NCBI RefSeq assembly: GCF_000334915.1 | Contig: NZ_AMSF01000095.1 | Span: 93,514 to 157,513, forward strand | Direction: 5' to 3' | DNA: 64,000 nt | DNA from: Dyella ginsengisoli LA-4 | Lineage (GTDB): Bacteria > Pseudomonadota > Gammaproteobacteria > Xanthomonadales > Rhodanobacteraceae | Shown: positions 43,982-52,144 of the stretch, piece after piece | Numbering within the stretch: position 1 is the first letter of the stretch | Layout: each line of letters begins with the position of its first letter | Program-made: the position numbers and the translations under genes | The notes under the pieces: generated by a model | Seen by the model: only the letters and a program-made list of their open reading frames with translations | The model's database searches: none | What the model was told of the DNA's origin: nothing

Positions 43982-45007
43982 TCAGGGCAGTGCCTGGCGG
44001 AGCAGCGGAGCGAGGCGGTCGGTTTCCTTGAGGAAGCCATCGTGGCCGTACGGCGACTCGACCACCTCCAGCGTGGCCAGCCCGGCGAGCCGGCGCTGCA
44101 GCTCGCACAGGTCGGCCAGCGGCACCAGCCGGTCGGAGGGGAAGCCGATCAGCGTGGTCGGGGTGGGCACCTGCTCCGGCGGCACGTCGTGCAGGTCGAT
44201 CGACTCGGACAGGGCCAGGAAGCGCTCGGCGTCGAAACGCTCGACGAAGCGGCGGCCGGCCTGGTCGAGGTAATCCTCCACCGGGAAGTGGAAGCGGTCC
44301 TCGCGCAGTTCGGGGGAGCCGGCGAAGCGGCGGGCGAACTCCTCGCTGCCGCGGTAGGTGGTCATCGCCAGCTGGCGCGCCAGGCCAAGTGCCTCGTCGA
44401 GCTGGCCGCTGGACTGGCCCAGCCGCACGATGCCGCGCTGCACGCTGCGCAGGGCGGTGGCCATCGGGTGGGCGCGGTGCGCGCCGGCCAGCAGCACCAG
44501 CTGGTCGAGCTGCCACGGGTGCCGCCGGGCGAACGCCAGGCCGACCATCGCGCCATAGGACGAGCCGACGAAGGCGGCGATGCGGCCGATACCGAGGGCG
44601 TCGACCAGCGCACTGATCGCATTGGCCTGGTCTTCGCTGGACACGGCGGTGGAGCCGAGCTCGGCCGGGCTCAGCCAGTCGATCGAGAGCACGCGGTAGC
44701 GATTCAGGTCGATCGCCCGGCCGTCGCCGACCAGCGCCTGCCACCAGCCGGCAGCTTCGCCTTCCGGCGCCACCACGTCGCGGCCGGCGGAAATGCCACC
44801 CTGCACCACCACGGTCGGCGCATCCGGCGCGCCACACCAGAGGTAGCTGACCTCGACACCCTGCGCGCCGCCGCCGTACTTGGGCTCCAGCGTGATGCGG
44901 CGCGTGCTGCGCTGGCGGGTGAGCGCACACGGACGGACCGGTGACGCGGCAACGGCCTGGGGTTGGGCCGACGCAGTGGTGGGGAGGTGGGCGAGCTGGG
45001 CGGACAT
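43982..45007 (-). CDS. metX: Homoserine O-acyltransferase, MetX type
   Basis: 341 residues, alpha/beta hydrolase. It activates homoserine for methionine synthesis. Nucleophile Ser in G-S-S-Y-G-A-M-V, oxyanion region V-V-Q-G-G-I-S-A-G-R, and acid/His in S-D-R-L-V-P-L and P-Y-G-H-D-G-F-L. Family knowledge: MetX-fold enzymes of Xanthomonadales are often succinyl- rather than acetyl-transferases; sequence alone here does not decide it. The ATG at 45007 follows AGGAGAG, which can be masked by a hairpin of the riboswitch region. First gene of the operon metX-metB-hom. Confidence 0.92.
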   Translation of the reverse strand: MSAQLAHLPTTASAQPQAVAASPVRPCALTRQRSTRRITLEPKYGGGAQGVEVSYLWCGAPDAPTVVVQGGISAGRDVVAPEGEAAGWWQALVGDGRAIDLNRYRVLSIDWLSPAELGSTAVSSEDQANAISALVDALGIGRIAAFVGSSYGAMVGLAFARRHPWQLDQLVLLAGAHRAHPMATALRSVQRGIVRLGQSSGQLDEALGLARQLAMTTYRGSEEFARRFAGSPELREDRFHFPVEDYLDQAGRRFVERFDAERFLALSESIDLHDVPPEQVPTPTTLIGFPSDRLVPLADLCELQRRLAGLATLEVVESPYGHDGFLKETDRLAPLLRQALP

Positions 45008-45013
45008 TCGGGA

Positions 45014-45042
45014 CTCTCCTGTGACATCGCACCTGCGGAGAG
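45014..45042 (-). promoter_or_regulatory. Possible ribosome-binding-site sequestering hairpin
   Basis: CTCTCC (45037-45042 on the minus strand) can pair with GGAGAG (45014-45019), the metX Shine-Dalgarno, around an 18-base loop. It lies about 50 bases after the SAM-I aptamer and is a candidate expression platform acting at translation. Confidence 0.5.
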
Positions 45043-45090
45043 CCGAGTGAGTTGCCGTTGCGACGCGCCATCGGCGCCCGTAAGCGGCAT

Positions 45091-45203
45091 CCCATCTACC
45101 GGTGGCGCCCGAGGGCACCCCGCAGGAGTTGGCACCGTCGCAGGCTTGCGCCTGCAGGTTGCCCCGGCATCAAAGGGCCTGTCCCTCCGCCGGTCTCGAT
45201 GAG
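45091..45203 (-). promoter_or_regulatory. SAM-I riboswitch (S box)
   Basis: On the minus strand the conserved core is present in order: P1 strand CTCATC, GGCGGAGGGACAGGCCC, GATG, GGCAACC, then GGTGCCAACTCC and the closing GATGGG, which pairs with CTCATC (one G-T pair). These match the S-box/SAM-I consensus (RF00162). It binds S-adenosylmethionine and turns down the downstream methionine operon when SAM is high. The predicted transcription start lies just upstream, at about 45207. Confidence 0.9.
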
Positions 45204-45213
45204 TGGAGTGGAC

Positions 45214-45266
45214 TGTATCGACGCCGACGCCATCATGTCAACAGACGTATAGACGTCTATACGCCC
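45214..45266 (-). promoter_or_regulatory. Promoter with MetJ-like met boxes before the metX operon
   Basis: On the minus strand: tandem 8-mers GGGCGTAT-AGACGTCT-ATACGTCT (45243-45266), matching the AGACGTCT met-box consensus at 5, 8 and 7 of 8 positions. Then TTGACA (45236-45241), a 16-base spacer, and a weak -10 GATACA (45214-45219). The middle of the boxes forms the 16-base palindrome GTATAGACGTCTATAC. The start would fall at about 45207, at the front of the riboswitch. Confidence 0.55.
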
Positions 45267-45385
45267 ATATGCGATTTGATCATGTAGAAATCCGGTGCAG
45301 TTGAAACGATCCGGCAGCGCGGCCATGGCGGCCCTGCCGGCCGGACCGAAGCCCATTGCGCCGGTCAGCTGCTACGCTTTCGCGC

Positions 45386-46111
45386 ATGCCCCCCATCCCC
45401 GACTTCACCGCGCTGGGCGAATGCCTCCGGCGTGACGGCTTCGCTTTCCTCGACGCCCCGGTCACCGGCGCCCTGCTGGATGCCCCGGCCGCCCTTGGCG
45501 ACTGGCCGGCGTTCGCCGCCAGCTGGAACGACCTGGCGCCCGACACCTATCTCGCCGCACAGGGCCGCCATCGGCGCCGGCGCCACGCCACCTTCGCCGT
45601 CGGCGAGGACGGCGAGATCCTCCGCCAGCCCCACCAGCCGCACTTCCAGAGCCTGGCCTACAACCGGCTGCAGGGCGACATCCAGCGCTGGTTCGAGCCG
45701 ATCGAGCCGGCGGTCGCCGAAGGCGCCAGCCTGCAGCGGATCCTGGCCTTCAGCCGCGACCTGTTCGGCGCACTGGCTCCGCGAACCCGGCAGTGGCATG
45801 TGGAGGTGCACCAGTTCCGCATCGAGGCGCTGCCGGACCAGGCCGGCGAGCCGACGCCCGAGGGCATGCACCGGGACGGCGTGGACTACGTGCTGGTGCT
45901 GATGGTCGACCGTCACAACATCGCCAGCGGGACCACCACCATCCTCACCCCCGACGGGACCGAGCTGGGCAGCTTCACGCTCACCCGCCCGCTGGACGCC
46001 GCCCTGGTGGACGATGCCCGCGTGTTCCATGGCGTCACCCCGGTCACGCCGCTGGATCCCGCGCAACCGGGCCATCGCGACGTGCTGGTGGTCACCTTCC
46101 GCGCCGCCTGA
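45386..46111 (+). CDS. 2-oxoglutarate-Fe(II) oxygenase family protein (PF10014-like)
   Basis: 241 residues. It looks like the family that includes bacterial L-isoleucine 4-hydroxylase-type amino-acid oxygenases. The iron-binding pair is H-R-D-G-V-D (H-x-D) near 162-167, with the distal His in R-V-F-H-G-V-T. The R-x-x-F-x-P-like terminus is less clear. The ATG at 45386 fits; ten upstream codons are in frame but dissimilar. It is divergent from the methionine operon, which shares the 375-bp control region, so an amino-acid substrate is plausible. Confidence 0.8.
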   Translation: MPPIPDFTALGECLRRDGFAFLDAPVTGALLDAPAALGDWPAFAASWNDLAPDTYLAAQGRHRRRRHATFAVGEDGEILRQPHQPHFQSLAYNRLQGDIQRWFEPIEPAVAEGASLQRILAFSRDLFGALAPRTRQWHVEVHQFRIEALPDQAGEPTPEGMHRDGVDYVLVLMVDRHNIASGTTTILTPDGTELGSFTLTRPLDAALVDDARVFHGVTPVTPLDPAQPGHRDVLVVTFRAA

Positions 46112-46187
46112 GGAGAACCGGCCAGGATTTGCCGGCTGCCGCGGTGACTTGCGACACTGCCCGGCCACCCGCTGCCGGTCTCGCACC

Positions 46188-46553
46188 ATGGCCCTCGCCG
46201 CCTCCATCGTCATCGCCATCATCGCCCTGCTGCACCTGTGGTTCCTGGTGCTGGAGATGTTCCTGTGGACCCGGCCGGCCGGGCGACGGGCATTCGGGCT
46301 GACCGCCGAATTCGCCGAGCAGTCGAAGGTGCTGGCGGCCAACCAGGGCTTGTACAACGGCTTTCTCGCTGCGGGGCTGGCCTGGGGCCTGTGGCTGGGC
46401 GGCGCCGAGGGCCTGCACGTGAAGGCGTTCTTTCTCGGCTGCGTGCTGGTGGCCGGGCTCTACGGCGGCCTGACCGCCACCCGCAAGGTGCTTTGGATCC
46501 AGGCCGCGCCTGCGGTGCTGGGCCTGGCCTTGCTGCTGATCGGTAACGCCTGA
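46188..46553 (+). CDS. DUF1304 membrane protein
   Basis: 121 residues with four membrane segments. L-H-L-W-F-L-V-L-E-M-F-L-W near 16-28, N-Q-G-L-Y-N-G-F-L-A-A-G-L near 52-64 and a C-terminal Q-A-A-P-A-V match DUF1304 (PF06993). The function of this family is not known. Confidence 0.88.
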   Translation: MALAASIVIAIIALLHLWFLVLEMFLWTRPAGRRAFGLTAEFAEQSKVLAANQGLYNGFLAAGLAWGLWLGGAEGLHVKAFFLGCVLVAGLYGGLTATRKVLWIQAAPAVLGLALLLIGNA

Positions 46554-46627
46554 CTACCACCTCGCTCACACGGGGCGACCGGGATAGCGGCTAACATCGG
46601 GATCCGTTCCGCCTGGAAAGCAGCGAC

Positions 46628-47773
46628 ATGTCCCTCGGGTCCACCCAACGCCGGGACGATACGCGTCGCCCCCCGCCCGCCGCCAGCGAACGACTGGGAT
46701 TCAGTGGCGACAACACGTTTCAGCGCGAATTGCGGCGACGGGTCGAGGCCGATTTCCGGGTGCGGGGATGTGACCCGCGCGACGCCGGCTCGATGTACGC
46801 GAAGACCGCGATCATCCTGGCCGTTTTCATCGCTGCCTACGTCGGGCTGGTGTTCCTCGCCCGGACATGGTGGCAGGCGCTGCCGCTGACCCTGCTGCTC
46901 GGCGCGGCCACGGCCGGCATCGGCTTCAACATCATGCACGACGGCGGCCACCAGGCGTATTCGGAGCGGCGCTGGGTCAACAAGCTGATGGCGTTCACGC
47001 TCGACCTGGTCGGCGGCAGCTCGTACATCTGGCAGTGGAAGCACGCGCGCTATCACCACACCTACGTCAACATCGACCAGCACGACAGCGACATCGACCT
47101 GGGCATCCTCGGCCGGCTCTCGCCCGACCAGCCACGGCGCCCCTGGCACCGCTTCCAGCATATCTACCTGTGGGTGCTCTACACCGTCACGGCGATCCGC
47201 TGGCACCTGTACGGCGACTTCCGCGACATGCTGACCGGCCGCATCGGCGAGCGGCCCTTCGAGCGGCCGCGCGGCTGGGACCTCACGCTGTTCGTGCTGG
47301 GCAAGCTGGCGTTTTTCACGCTGGCGTTCGGGCTGCCGCTGGCGTTCCATCCGCTGGGCACAGTGGTGCTGTTCTACGCCGCGGTGTCGGCGGTGGCCGG
47401 GTTCCTGCTGGCGATCGTGTTCCAGCTGGCGCACGTGGTGGAAGAGGCGGACTTTCCGCACCCGGACGGCGCCAGCGGCCGCATGGAAACGCCCTGGGCG
47501 ATCCACCAGCTGCGGACCACGGTCGATTTCGCGCGCGACAACCGCCTGCTCAGCTGGCTGATCGGTGGGCTCAACTTCCAGGTGGAGCACCACCTGTTCG
47601 TGCGCATCAGCCACGTGCACTACCCGGCCGTGGCGAAGGTGGTGGAAGCCACCTGCCGCGAATTCGGCGTGCCATACCATGCGCATCGCACGTTTTTCGC
47701 CGGCATCGCCTCGCATTACCGCTGGCTGCGCCGACTGGGCGCAGCGATACCTGCGGTCGCGCCACTACCGTAG
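46628..47773 (+). CDS. Membrane fatty-acid desaturase
   Basis: 381 residues, integral-membrane di-iron desaturase. Three His boxes: H-D-G-G-H at 104-108, H-A-R-Y-H-H at 139-144 and Q-V-E-H-H at 318-322. The Gln in the last box is the mark of front-end (linoleoyl-CoA/delta-6-like) desaturases, but no cytochrome b5 domain is attached, so it needs a separate electron donor. Hydrophobic helices lie near 58-78, 84-100 and 240-285. The start is the ATG at 46628. Confidence 0.9.
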   Translation: MSLGSTQRRDDTRRPPPAASERLGFSGDNTFQRELRRRVEADFRVRGCDPRDAGSMYAKTAIILAVFIAAYVGLVFLARTWWQALPLTLLLGAATAGIGFNIMHDGGHQAYSERRWVNKLMAFTLDLVGGSSYIWQWKHARYHHTYVNIDQHDSDIDLGILGRLSPDQPRRPWHRFQHIYLWVLYTVTAIRWHLYGDFRDMLTGRIGERPFERPRGWDLTLFVLGKLAFFTLAFGLPLAFHPLGTVVLFYAAVSAVAGFLLAIVFQLAHVVEEADFPHPDGASGRMETPWAIHQLRTTVDFARDNRLLSWLIGGLNFQVEHHLFVRISHVHYPAVAKVVEATCREFGVPYHAHRTFFAGIASHYRWLRRLGAAIPAVAPLP

Positions 47774-48297
47774 ATCGAGCGACTCACCCCCACCGGGCCG
47801 CCAGCACCTGCATGGTCACCCCGCCCCGCGAGGCCATGGACAGCTGTCCACGCGGGGCCAGCGGAACATGACCCAGCCAGGGCCTCAGCGGCGCGGCTCG
47901 CCCACGCCCGGCGCACGCGCCGCGTCGACGGACAGGTACCCCCGGGCCTGTTGCCGGGCGCCGCCGCTTCGGTAACCAGCCGCAGCCGGGGCCAGAGGGC
48001 GATCCACCCGGAACTTTCGATGCCCGCCCCGCCGCCAGGCTCGCGATCCCGGACATCCGGGTCACCCGTTCCACCGGAGCAAGCCCCTGGCAGCAGTGAC
48101 TGGCTGAACGGGCGCCCGGCGCCCCGCCGGCCGTGAAATTCCCTACCCACCCGGCGGCGCGGTGGGGACCACGGCATGCGGGATAATCCGGCCGGAGGAC
48201 CGCGCCGGAGCCGGCCTGGACGCCATTCGCTGCCGTACCGCCCCCTGTCCGAGCCGACTGACTGAACGCAGGGCTCTGATTTGCCAAGAAACCCGGT
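47774..48297. other. Long intergenic region before the EF-G gene
   Basis: Over 500 bp with no ORF that I believe. The open frames here are GC-rich shadows with arginine/proline/glycine composition and no start signals. It contains several GC-rich inverted repeats and the upstream part of the EF-G promoter. I see no RNA gene. Confidence 0.5.
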
Positions 48298-48303
48298 TAT
48301 AAT
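48298..48303 (+). promoter_or_regulatory. -10 element for the EF-G gene
   Basis: A perfect TATAAT in the context GGTTATAATCGG. It would give a leader of about 135 bases. No good -35 at the usual distance; TTGCCA lies only 11 bases upstream. Confidence 0.55.
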
Positions 48304-48444
48304 CGGCAGTTTGACGCACCTGCGCGCCGGGCAATCGGGCGCGTTGCAAGCATCGAACCACCGAAAGCGCACGATATTCCATGGGGCAGCACGAGCGCTG
48401 TCCTGCTCACGCTTCCCTTAAAACGCACCTACGGAACTCCGACA

Positions 48445-50586
48445 GTGGCCCGACAGAAACCCCTCAAGCTCTATCGCAACATCGGCATCATTGCGCACAT
48501 CGACGCCGGCAAGACGACGACCACCGAGCGCGTCCTGTACTACACCGGCAAGAAGCACCAGATCGTCGACGTTCACGACACCAAGGACGGCAAGGGTTCG
48601 ACCACGACCGACTACCTGGAGCAGGAGCGTAAGCGCGGTATCACCATCCAGTCGGCCGCCGTGTCGACCGAGTGGAAGGGCTACCAGATCAACGTGATCG
48701 ACACCCCCGGGCACGTTGACTTCACCATCGAGGTGAACCGTTCGCTACGCGTGCTGGACGGCGCCGTGGTGGTGTTCGACGGCGTGGCCGGCGTGGAGCC
48801 GCAGACCGAGACCAACTGGCGCCTGGCCGACCAGTACAACGTGCCGCGCATGTGCTACGTCAACAAGATGGACCGCATCGGCGCGAACTTTAAGCATTGC
48901 GTCGACGGCATCAAGAACCGCCTCGGCGCCAACGTGGTGCTGTGCCAGGTTCCGCTGGGCAGCCACGACGATTTCATGGGCATGGTCGACCTGATCGCCG
49001 GCCTGGGCTACATCTGGCAGGGCGACGACAAGGACAGCAAGTGGGAGTCGATCCCGCTGGAGGAAGTGGCCAACCACCCGCGCGTGCAGGCGCTCAGCGC
49101 CACCGCCGACAAGGAGTGGGTCGCCAACCTCGCCGCGCTGCGCGAGCAGAGCATCGAGACCGCCGTCGAGATGGACGACGAGGCGATGGACGCCTACCTC
49201 TCCAACGGCGAGATTCCCTCGCTGGAGAAGCTCAAGGAGTGCATCCGCAAGGGCTGCGTGGCCGGCAAGCTGGTCCCGGTGTTCTGCGGCTCGTCCTACC
49301 GCAACAAGGGCGTGCAGCAGCTGCTGGACGGCGTGATCGACTACATGCCGTTCCCGGGTGAGAACGGCGGTATCCAGCTGGTGGACGAGGACGGCAACAT
49401 CCTCGGCGAGCAGGAAGTGACCGACGACGCCCCGGCCCGCGCGCTGGCGTTCAAGGTGATCAACGACCAGTTCGGCACCCTGACCTTCACCCGCATCTAC
49501 TCCGGCGTGATCAAGAAGGGCGACACCCTGCAGAACGTCACCCGTGGCAAGAAGGAGCGCATCGGCCGCATCGTGGAAGTGCAGGCGAACGCCACCAAGG
49601 AAATCGACGAAGTCCGCGCCGGCGACATCTGCGCGTTCGTGTCGCTGAAGGAAACCGAGACCGGTGACTCGCTGACCGATCCGGGCCATCCGGTGCTGCT
49701 GGAGCGCATGCGCTTCCCGGACCCGGTGATCAGCGTGTCGGTGGAGCCGAAGAGCCGCAACGACGTCGACAAGATGTCCACCGCGCTCTACAAGATGGTC
49801 AAGGCCGATCCGTCGCTGAAGCTGGAAGTGGACAAGGAAACCGGGCAGACCGTGCTCAAGGGCATGGGCGAGCTGCACCTGGAAATCACCATCGACCGCA
49901 TGCGCACCGAGCTGGGCGTGGACGCGAACATGGGCAAGCCCAAGGTCAGCTTCCGCGAGGCCTTCGGCCAGACCGTCGAGCACACCTACACCCACAAGAA
50001 GCAGTCCGGTGGTTCGGGTCAGTTCGCCGAAGTGAAGATGATCTTCGAGCCGGGCGAGCCGGGTTCGGGCGTGGTGTTCTCCGATGAGATCGTCGGCGGC
50101 CGCGTGCCGCGCGAGTACATCCCGGCCGTGCAGCACGCGATCGAGGTGGAGTCGCGCCAGGGCCAGGTGGCCGGCTACGAAGTGCTCGACTTCAAGGCGC
50201 GCCTGGTGGACGGCAAGTACCACGACGTCGACTCGTCGGCGCTGGCGTTCGAAATCGCCGCCCGCGCCTGCTTCCGCGAAGCACAGCGGATGTCCAAGCC
50301 GAAGCTGCTCGAGCCGATCATGAGCCTGGAAGTGGTGACCGAAGCCGACTACCTCGGCGACGTCATCGGCGACATCAACCGCCGTCGCGGTTCGGTGAGC
50401 GAGCAGGGCCAGAAGGGTCCGCAGGCCTACGTGCAGGGCTTCGTGCCGCTGGCGGAGATGTTCGGCTACATCAACTTCCTGCGTTCGGCCACCTCCGGCC
50501 GCGGCAACTTCACGATGATCTTCGATCACTACGAGGAAGTGCCGGCGAACCTGGTCGACAAGCTGATGGAGAAGGAAGCGAAGTAA
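48445..50586 (+). CDS. fusA: Elongation factor G, mtEFG1/spdEFG1-like
   Basis: 713 residues, GTP-driven translocase acting on the ribosome. GTG start. G1 is A-H-I-D-A-G-K-T at 17-24; switch I and G3 are D-T-P-G-H; G4 is N-K-M-D. Domains II-V are complete. It departs from the usual bacterial EF-G in diagnostic places and matches the mitochondrial EFG1/spdEFG1 pattern: [30 protein letters not shown] at 516-523, and E-P-G-E-P-G. It is not in an rpsL-rpsG-tuf cluster, so a second canonical fusA may exist elsewhere. An intrinsic terminator follows, then the immunity-effector cassette. Confidence 0.92.
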   Translation: MARQKPLKLYRNIGIIAHIDAGKTTTTERVLYYTGKKHQIVDVHDTKDGKGSTTTDYLEQERKRGITIQSAAVSTEWKGYQINVIDTPGHVDFTIEVNRSLRVLDGAVVVFDGVAGVEPQTETNWRLADQYNVPRMCYVNKMDRIGANFKHCVDGIKNRLGANVVLCQVPLGSHDDFMGMVDLIAGLGYIWQGDDKDSKWESIPLEEVANHPRVQALSATADKEWVANLAALREQSIETAVEMDDEAMDAYLSNGEIPSLEKLKECIRKGCVAGKLVPVFCGSSYRNKGVQQLLDGVIDYMPFPGENGGIQLVDEDGNILGEQEVTDDAPARALAFKVINDQFGTLTFTRIYSGVIKKGDTLQNVTRGKKERIGRIVEVQANATKEIDEVRAGDICAFVSLKETETGDSLTDPGHPVLLERMRFPDPVISVSVEPKSRNDVDKMSTALYKMVKADPSLKLEVDKETGQTVLKGMGELHLEITIDRMRTELGVDANMGKPKVSFREAFGQTVEHTYTHKKQSGGSGQFAEVKMIFEPGEPGSGVVFSDEIVGGRVPREYIPAVQHAIEVESRQGQVAGYEVLDFKARLVDGKYHDVDSSALAFEIAARACFREAQRMSKPKLLEPIMSLEVVTEADYLGDVIGDINRRRGSVSEQGQKGPQAYVQGFVPLAEMFGYINFLRSATSGRGNFTMIFDHYEEVPANLVDKLMEKEAK

Positions 50587-50631
50587 GTCTTCGCTTCCGC
50601 GGGCAGCGCGCCTGACGGCCGTTGCCCGAGA

Positions 50632-50662
50632 AAGCCCGGGGAGCAATCCCCGGGCTTTTTTT
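50632..50662 (+). terminator. Intrinsic terminator of the EF-G gene
   Basis: Stem AAGCCCGGGGA / TCCCCGGGCTT with a GCAA loop and a run of seven T. A decayed partner of this sequence (AAAGCCCGCGGAGCAG) appears near 54538. Confidence 0.92.
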
Positions 50663-50916
50663 GTGCGTATCGCTCGCCGGAAGCCGGTGTCGGCATCGAC
50701 CCGGATGATGGGAGCGCCATGCCCCTACACGAATGATCTGGCTGCTCGCCATGAATCGCCCGAGGCAGAACGCTATCCTGCCAGCCGATCCATCCCGTCT
50801 CCGGCAAGGACTGCTCATGGCCCCGGGGAAATCCGATGCGCAACCGGCTGCGCTGCACTTTGGCCCCTCACTGGCCGCAGGGCGCGGGCGAGGATGTCCG
50901 ATCAGGGAGCGACAGC

Positions 50917-51375
50917 ATGGCTTTCGTGAATGAGTTCACCCCATCCGAGCATGTGGAGAAGTATCGCCTGGCGGAGATCGACAGGCGCTCTATCGTGGGT
51001 GGAACGAGCTCTCGCCAATGGACCATCGATCGCGAGCGCAACATTTATCTACGTAACGTAGCGAGAGGCGGCGGCGGCGACCCCGACATCCGCAATCAGA
51101 CCGAATGGACACTGTATTGGCAAGGCGATCTGCTGGTTCTACGCCTCGATTTGCTGGAAGGTCGCGGTGAGCATGGTGAGCCGGGCTGGTCGCACTGGCG
51201 GCTGGTGTGGGTTTGCGGCACCAGCGGTTTGCCGGCACATCTGAAGTCACAAAGGACGCAGATTCTAGACACCCTCAAGGAAGCATTGACTGTCTATCAG
51301 GCAGCGGGCGTCTACTCGGGCGTCTACGCCTCGTACAGCGTCACGCTGGACATCGCCGAAGGCTGCGCGCTATGA
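50917..51375 (+). CDS. Putative immunity protein of an XVIPCD effector (orphan copy)
   Basis: 152 residues, cytosolic, no signal peptide. It starts M-A-F-V-N-E-F-T-P-S-E. The core W-T-I-D-R-E-R-N-I-Y-L-R-N-V, G-G-G-G-D-P-D-I-R-N-Q-T and D-I-A-E-G-C is shared almost unchanged with the gene at 51689. AGGGAG lies 8 bases before the ATG at 50917, so the longer frame from 50836 is not used. Its stop overlaps the start of a truncated effector remnant, so it has become an orphan. The immunity role is inferred from position; I know no named family for it. Confidence 0.65.
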   Translation: MAFVNEFTPSEHVEKYRLAEIDRRSIVGGTSSRQWTIDRERNIYLRNVARGGGGDPDIRNQTEWTLYWQGDLLVLRLDLLEGRGEHGEPGWSHWRLVWVCGTSGLPAHLKSQRTQILDTLKEALTVYQAAGVYSGVYASYSVTLDIAEGCAL

Positions 51376-51551
51376 GCACGCCACTGACGTCGGATCAAGC
51401 CATAGCACTGCTTCGCGGGCAACCTGATGCCTATCGCACGGCGCAAAACTTGCGTTCACCGGCCCGCGGGATCGATGCGGGTGCCCCAGACTGCCCAACC
51501 TGCTCCAAAGCCGATCGCCGACAACGTAACTCTGGTCATCGGATGCAATAG
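51372..51551 (+). pseudogene. Truncated remnant of an XVIPCD effector gene
   Basis: It starts with an ATG overlapping the stop of the immunity gene by four bases (ATGA), exactly as in the intact pair. The first 35 codons match the intact effector (M-S-T-P-L-T-S-D-Q-A-I, D-A-Y-R-T, N-L-R), then similarity stops near 51480 and the frame ends at 51551. No later effector codons are found before the next immunity gene. Confidence 0.75.
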
Positions 51552-51688
51552 ATGCAATGAATCAGATGAGTGGAGATGATCAGGGCACGCGCAACAGACA
51601 TGCGGCGAAACTCCCGGGAGCTGACAGCATGGGCAAGGGTATGCCCTAGGGAGAACGTCGACGTGATGACACATCAAGGAGCGGCAGC

Positions 51689-52144
51689 ATGGCTTTCGTG
51701 AATGAATTCATCCCGCCCGAGGATGTGGAGAAGTACCACCTCGCCGAGATCGACAAGCGCTTCGTGGTCGGCGGAACCAACGCACGCGACTGGACTATAG
51801 ACCGCGAGCGAGACATCTATCTCCGTAATGTCGCAAACGGTGGCGGTGGCGACCCGGACATCCGCAACCAGACCACGTGGACGCTTTACTGGCGTGGCGA
51901 TCTGCTGGTTCTACGGCTTGATTTGCTGGACGGTCATGGAGGACGCGGCGAACCCGGCTGGTCGCATTGGTTATTGGTACGGCTCCGCGGCAGCAGTGGT
52001 TTGCCCGCACATCTGAAGGCGCAAAAGGAACAGATACTCGACATCCTTAAAGAGGCGCTGATCGCATACAAGGATTTTGGCGTCTATTCGACCAATACGG
52101 ACTACAGCGTCACGCTCGACATCGCCGAGGGGTGCACGCTATGA
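51689..52144 (+). CDS. Putative immunity protein of the intact XVIPCD effector
   Basis: 151 residues, paralog of the gene at 50917; about three quarters of the positions look identical. Soluble, no export signal. AAGGAG precedes the ATG. Its stop overlaps the effector ATG (ATGA), so immunity and toxin are translationally coupled with immunity made first. Known X-T4SS immunity proteins are often periplasmic lipoproteins; a cytosolic one fits a toxin that acts in the cytoplasm, such as an NAD-consuming enzyme. Immunity role inferred. Confidence 0.7.
   Translation: MAFVNEFIPPEDVEKYHLAEIDKRFVVGGTNARDWTIDRERDIYLRNVANGGGGDPDIRNQTTWTLYWRGDLLVLRLDLLDGHGGRGEPGWSHWLLVRLRGSSGLPAHLKAQKEQILDILKEALIAYKDFGVYSTNTDYSVTLDIAEGCTL

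Noticed and set aside
45243..45266. Reading the met boxes as an unrelated palindrome or LysR-type MetR site
   Set aside because: MetR sites have the TGAA-N5-TTCA form, absent here. The three 8-mers in register fit met boxes better, though a chance palindrome cannot be excluded.
47716..48372. Open frames on the minus strand in the gap before EF-G
   Set aside because: No ribosome-binding site, Arg/Gly/Pro-rich composition and overlap with the end of the desaturase gene. The gap is listed as intergenic.
50663..50916. Short open frames between the EF-G terminator and the first immunity gene
   Set aside because: No ribosome-binding sites or similarity; likely the control region of the immunity gene.
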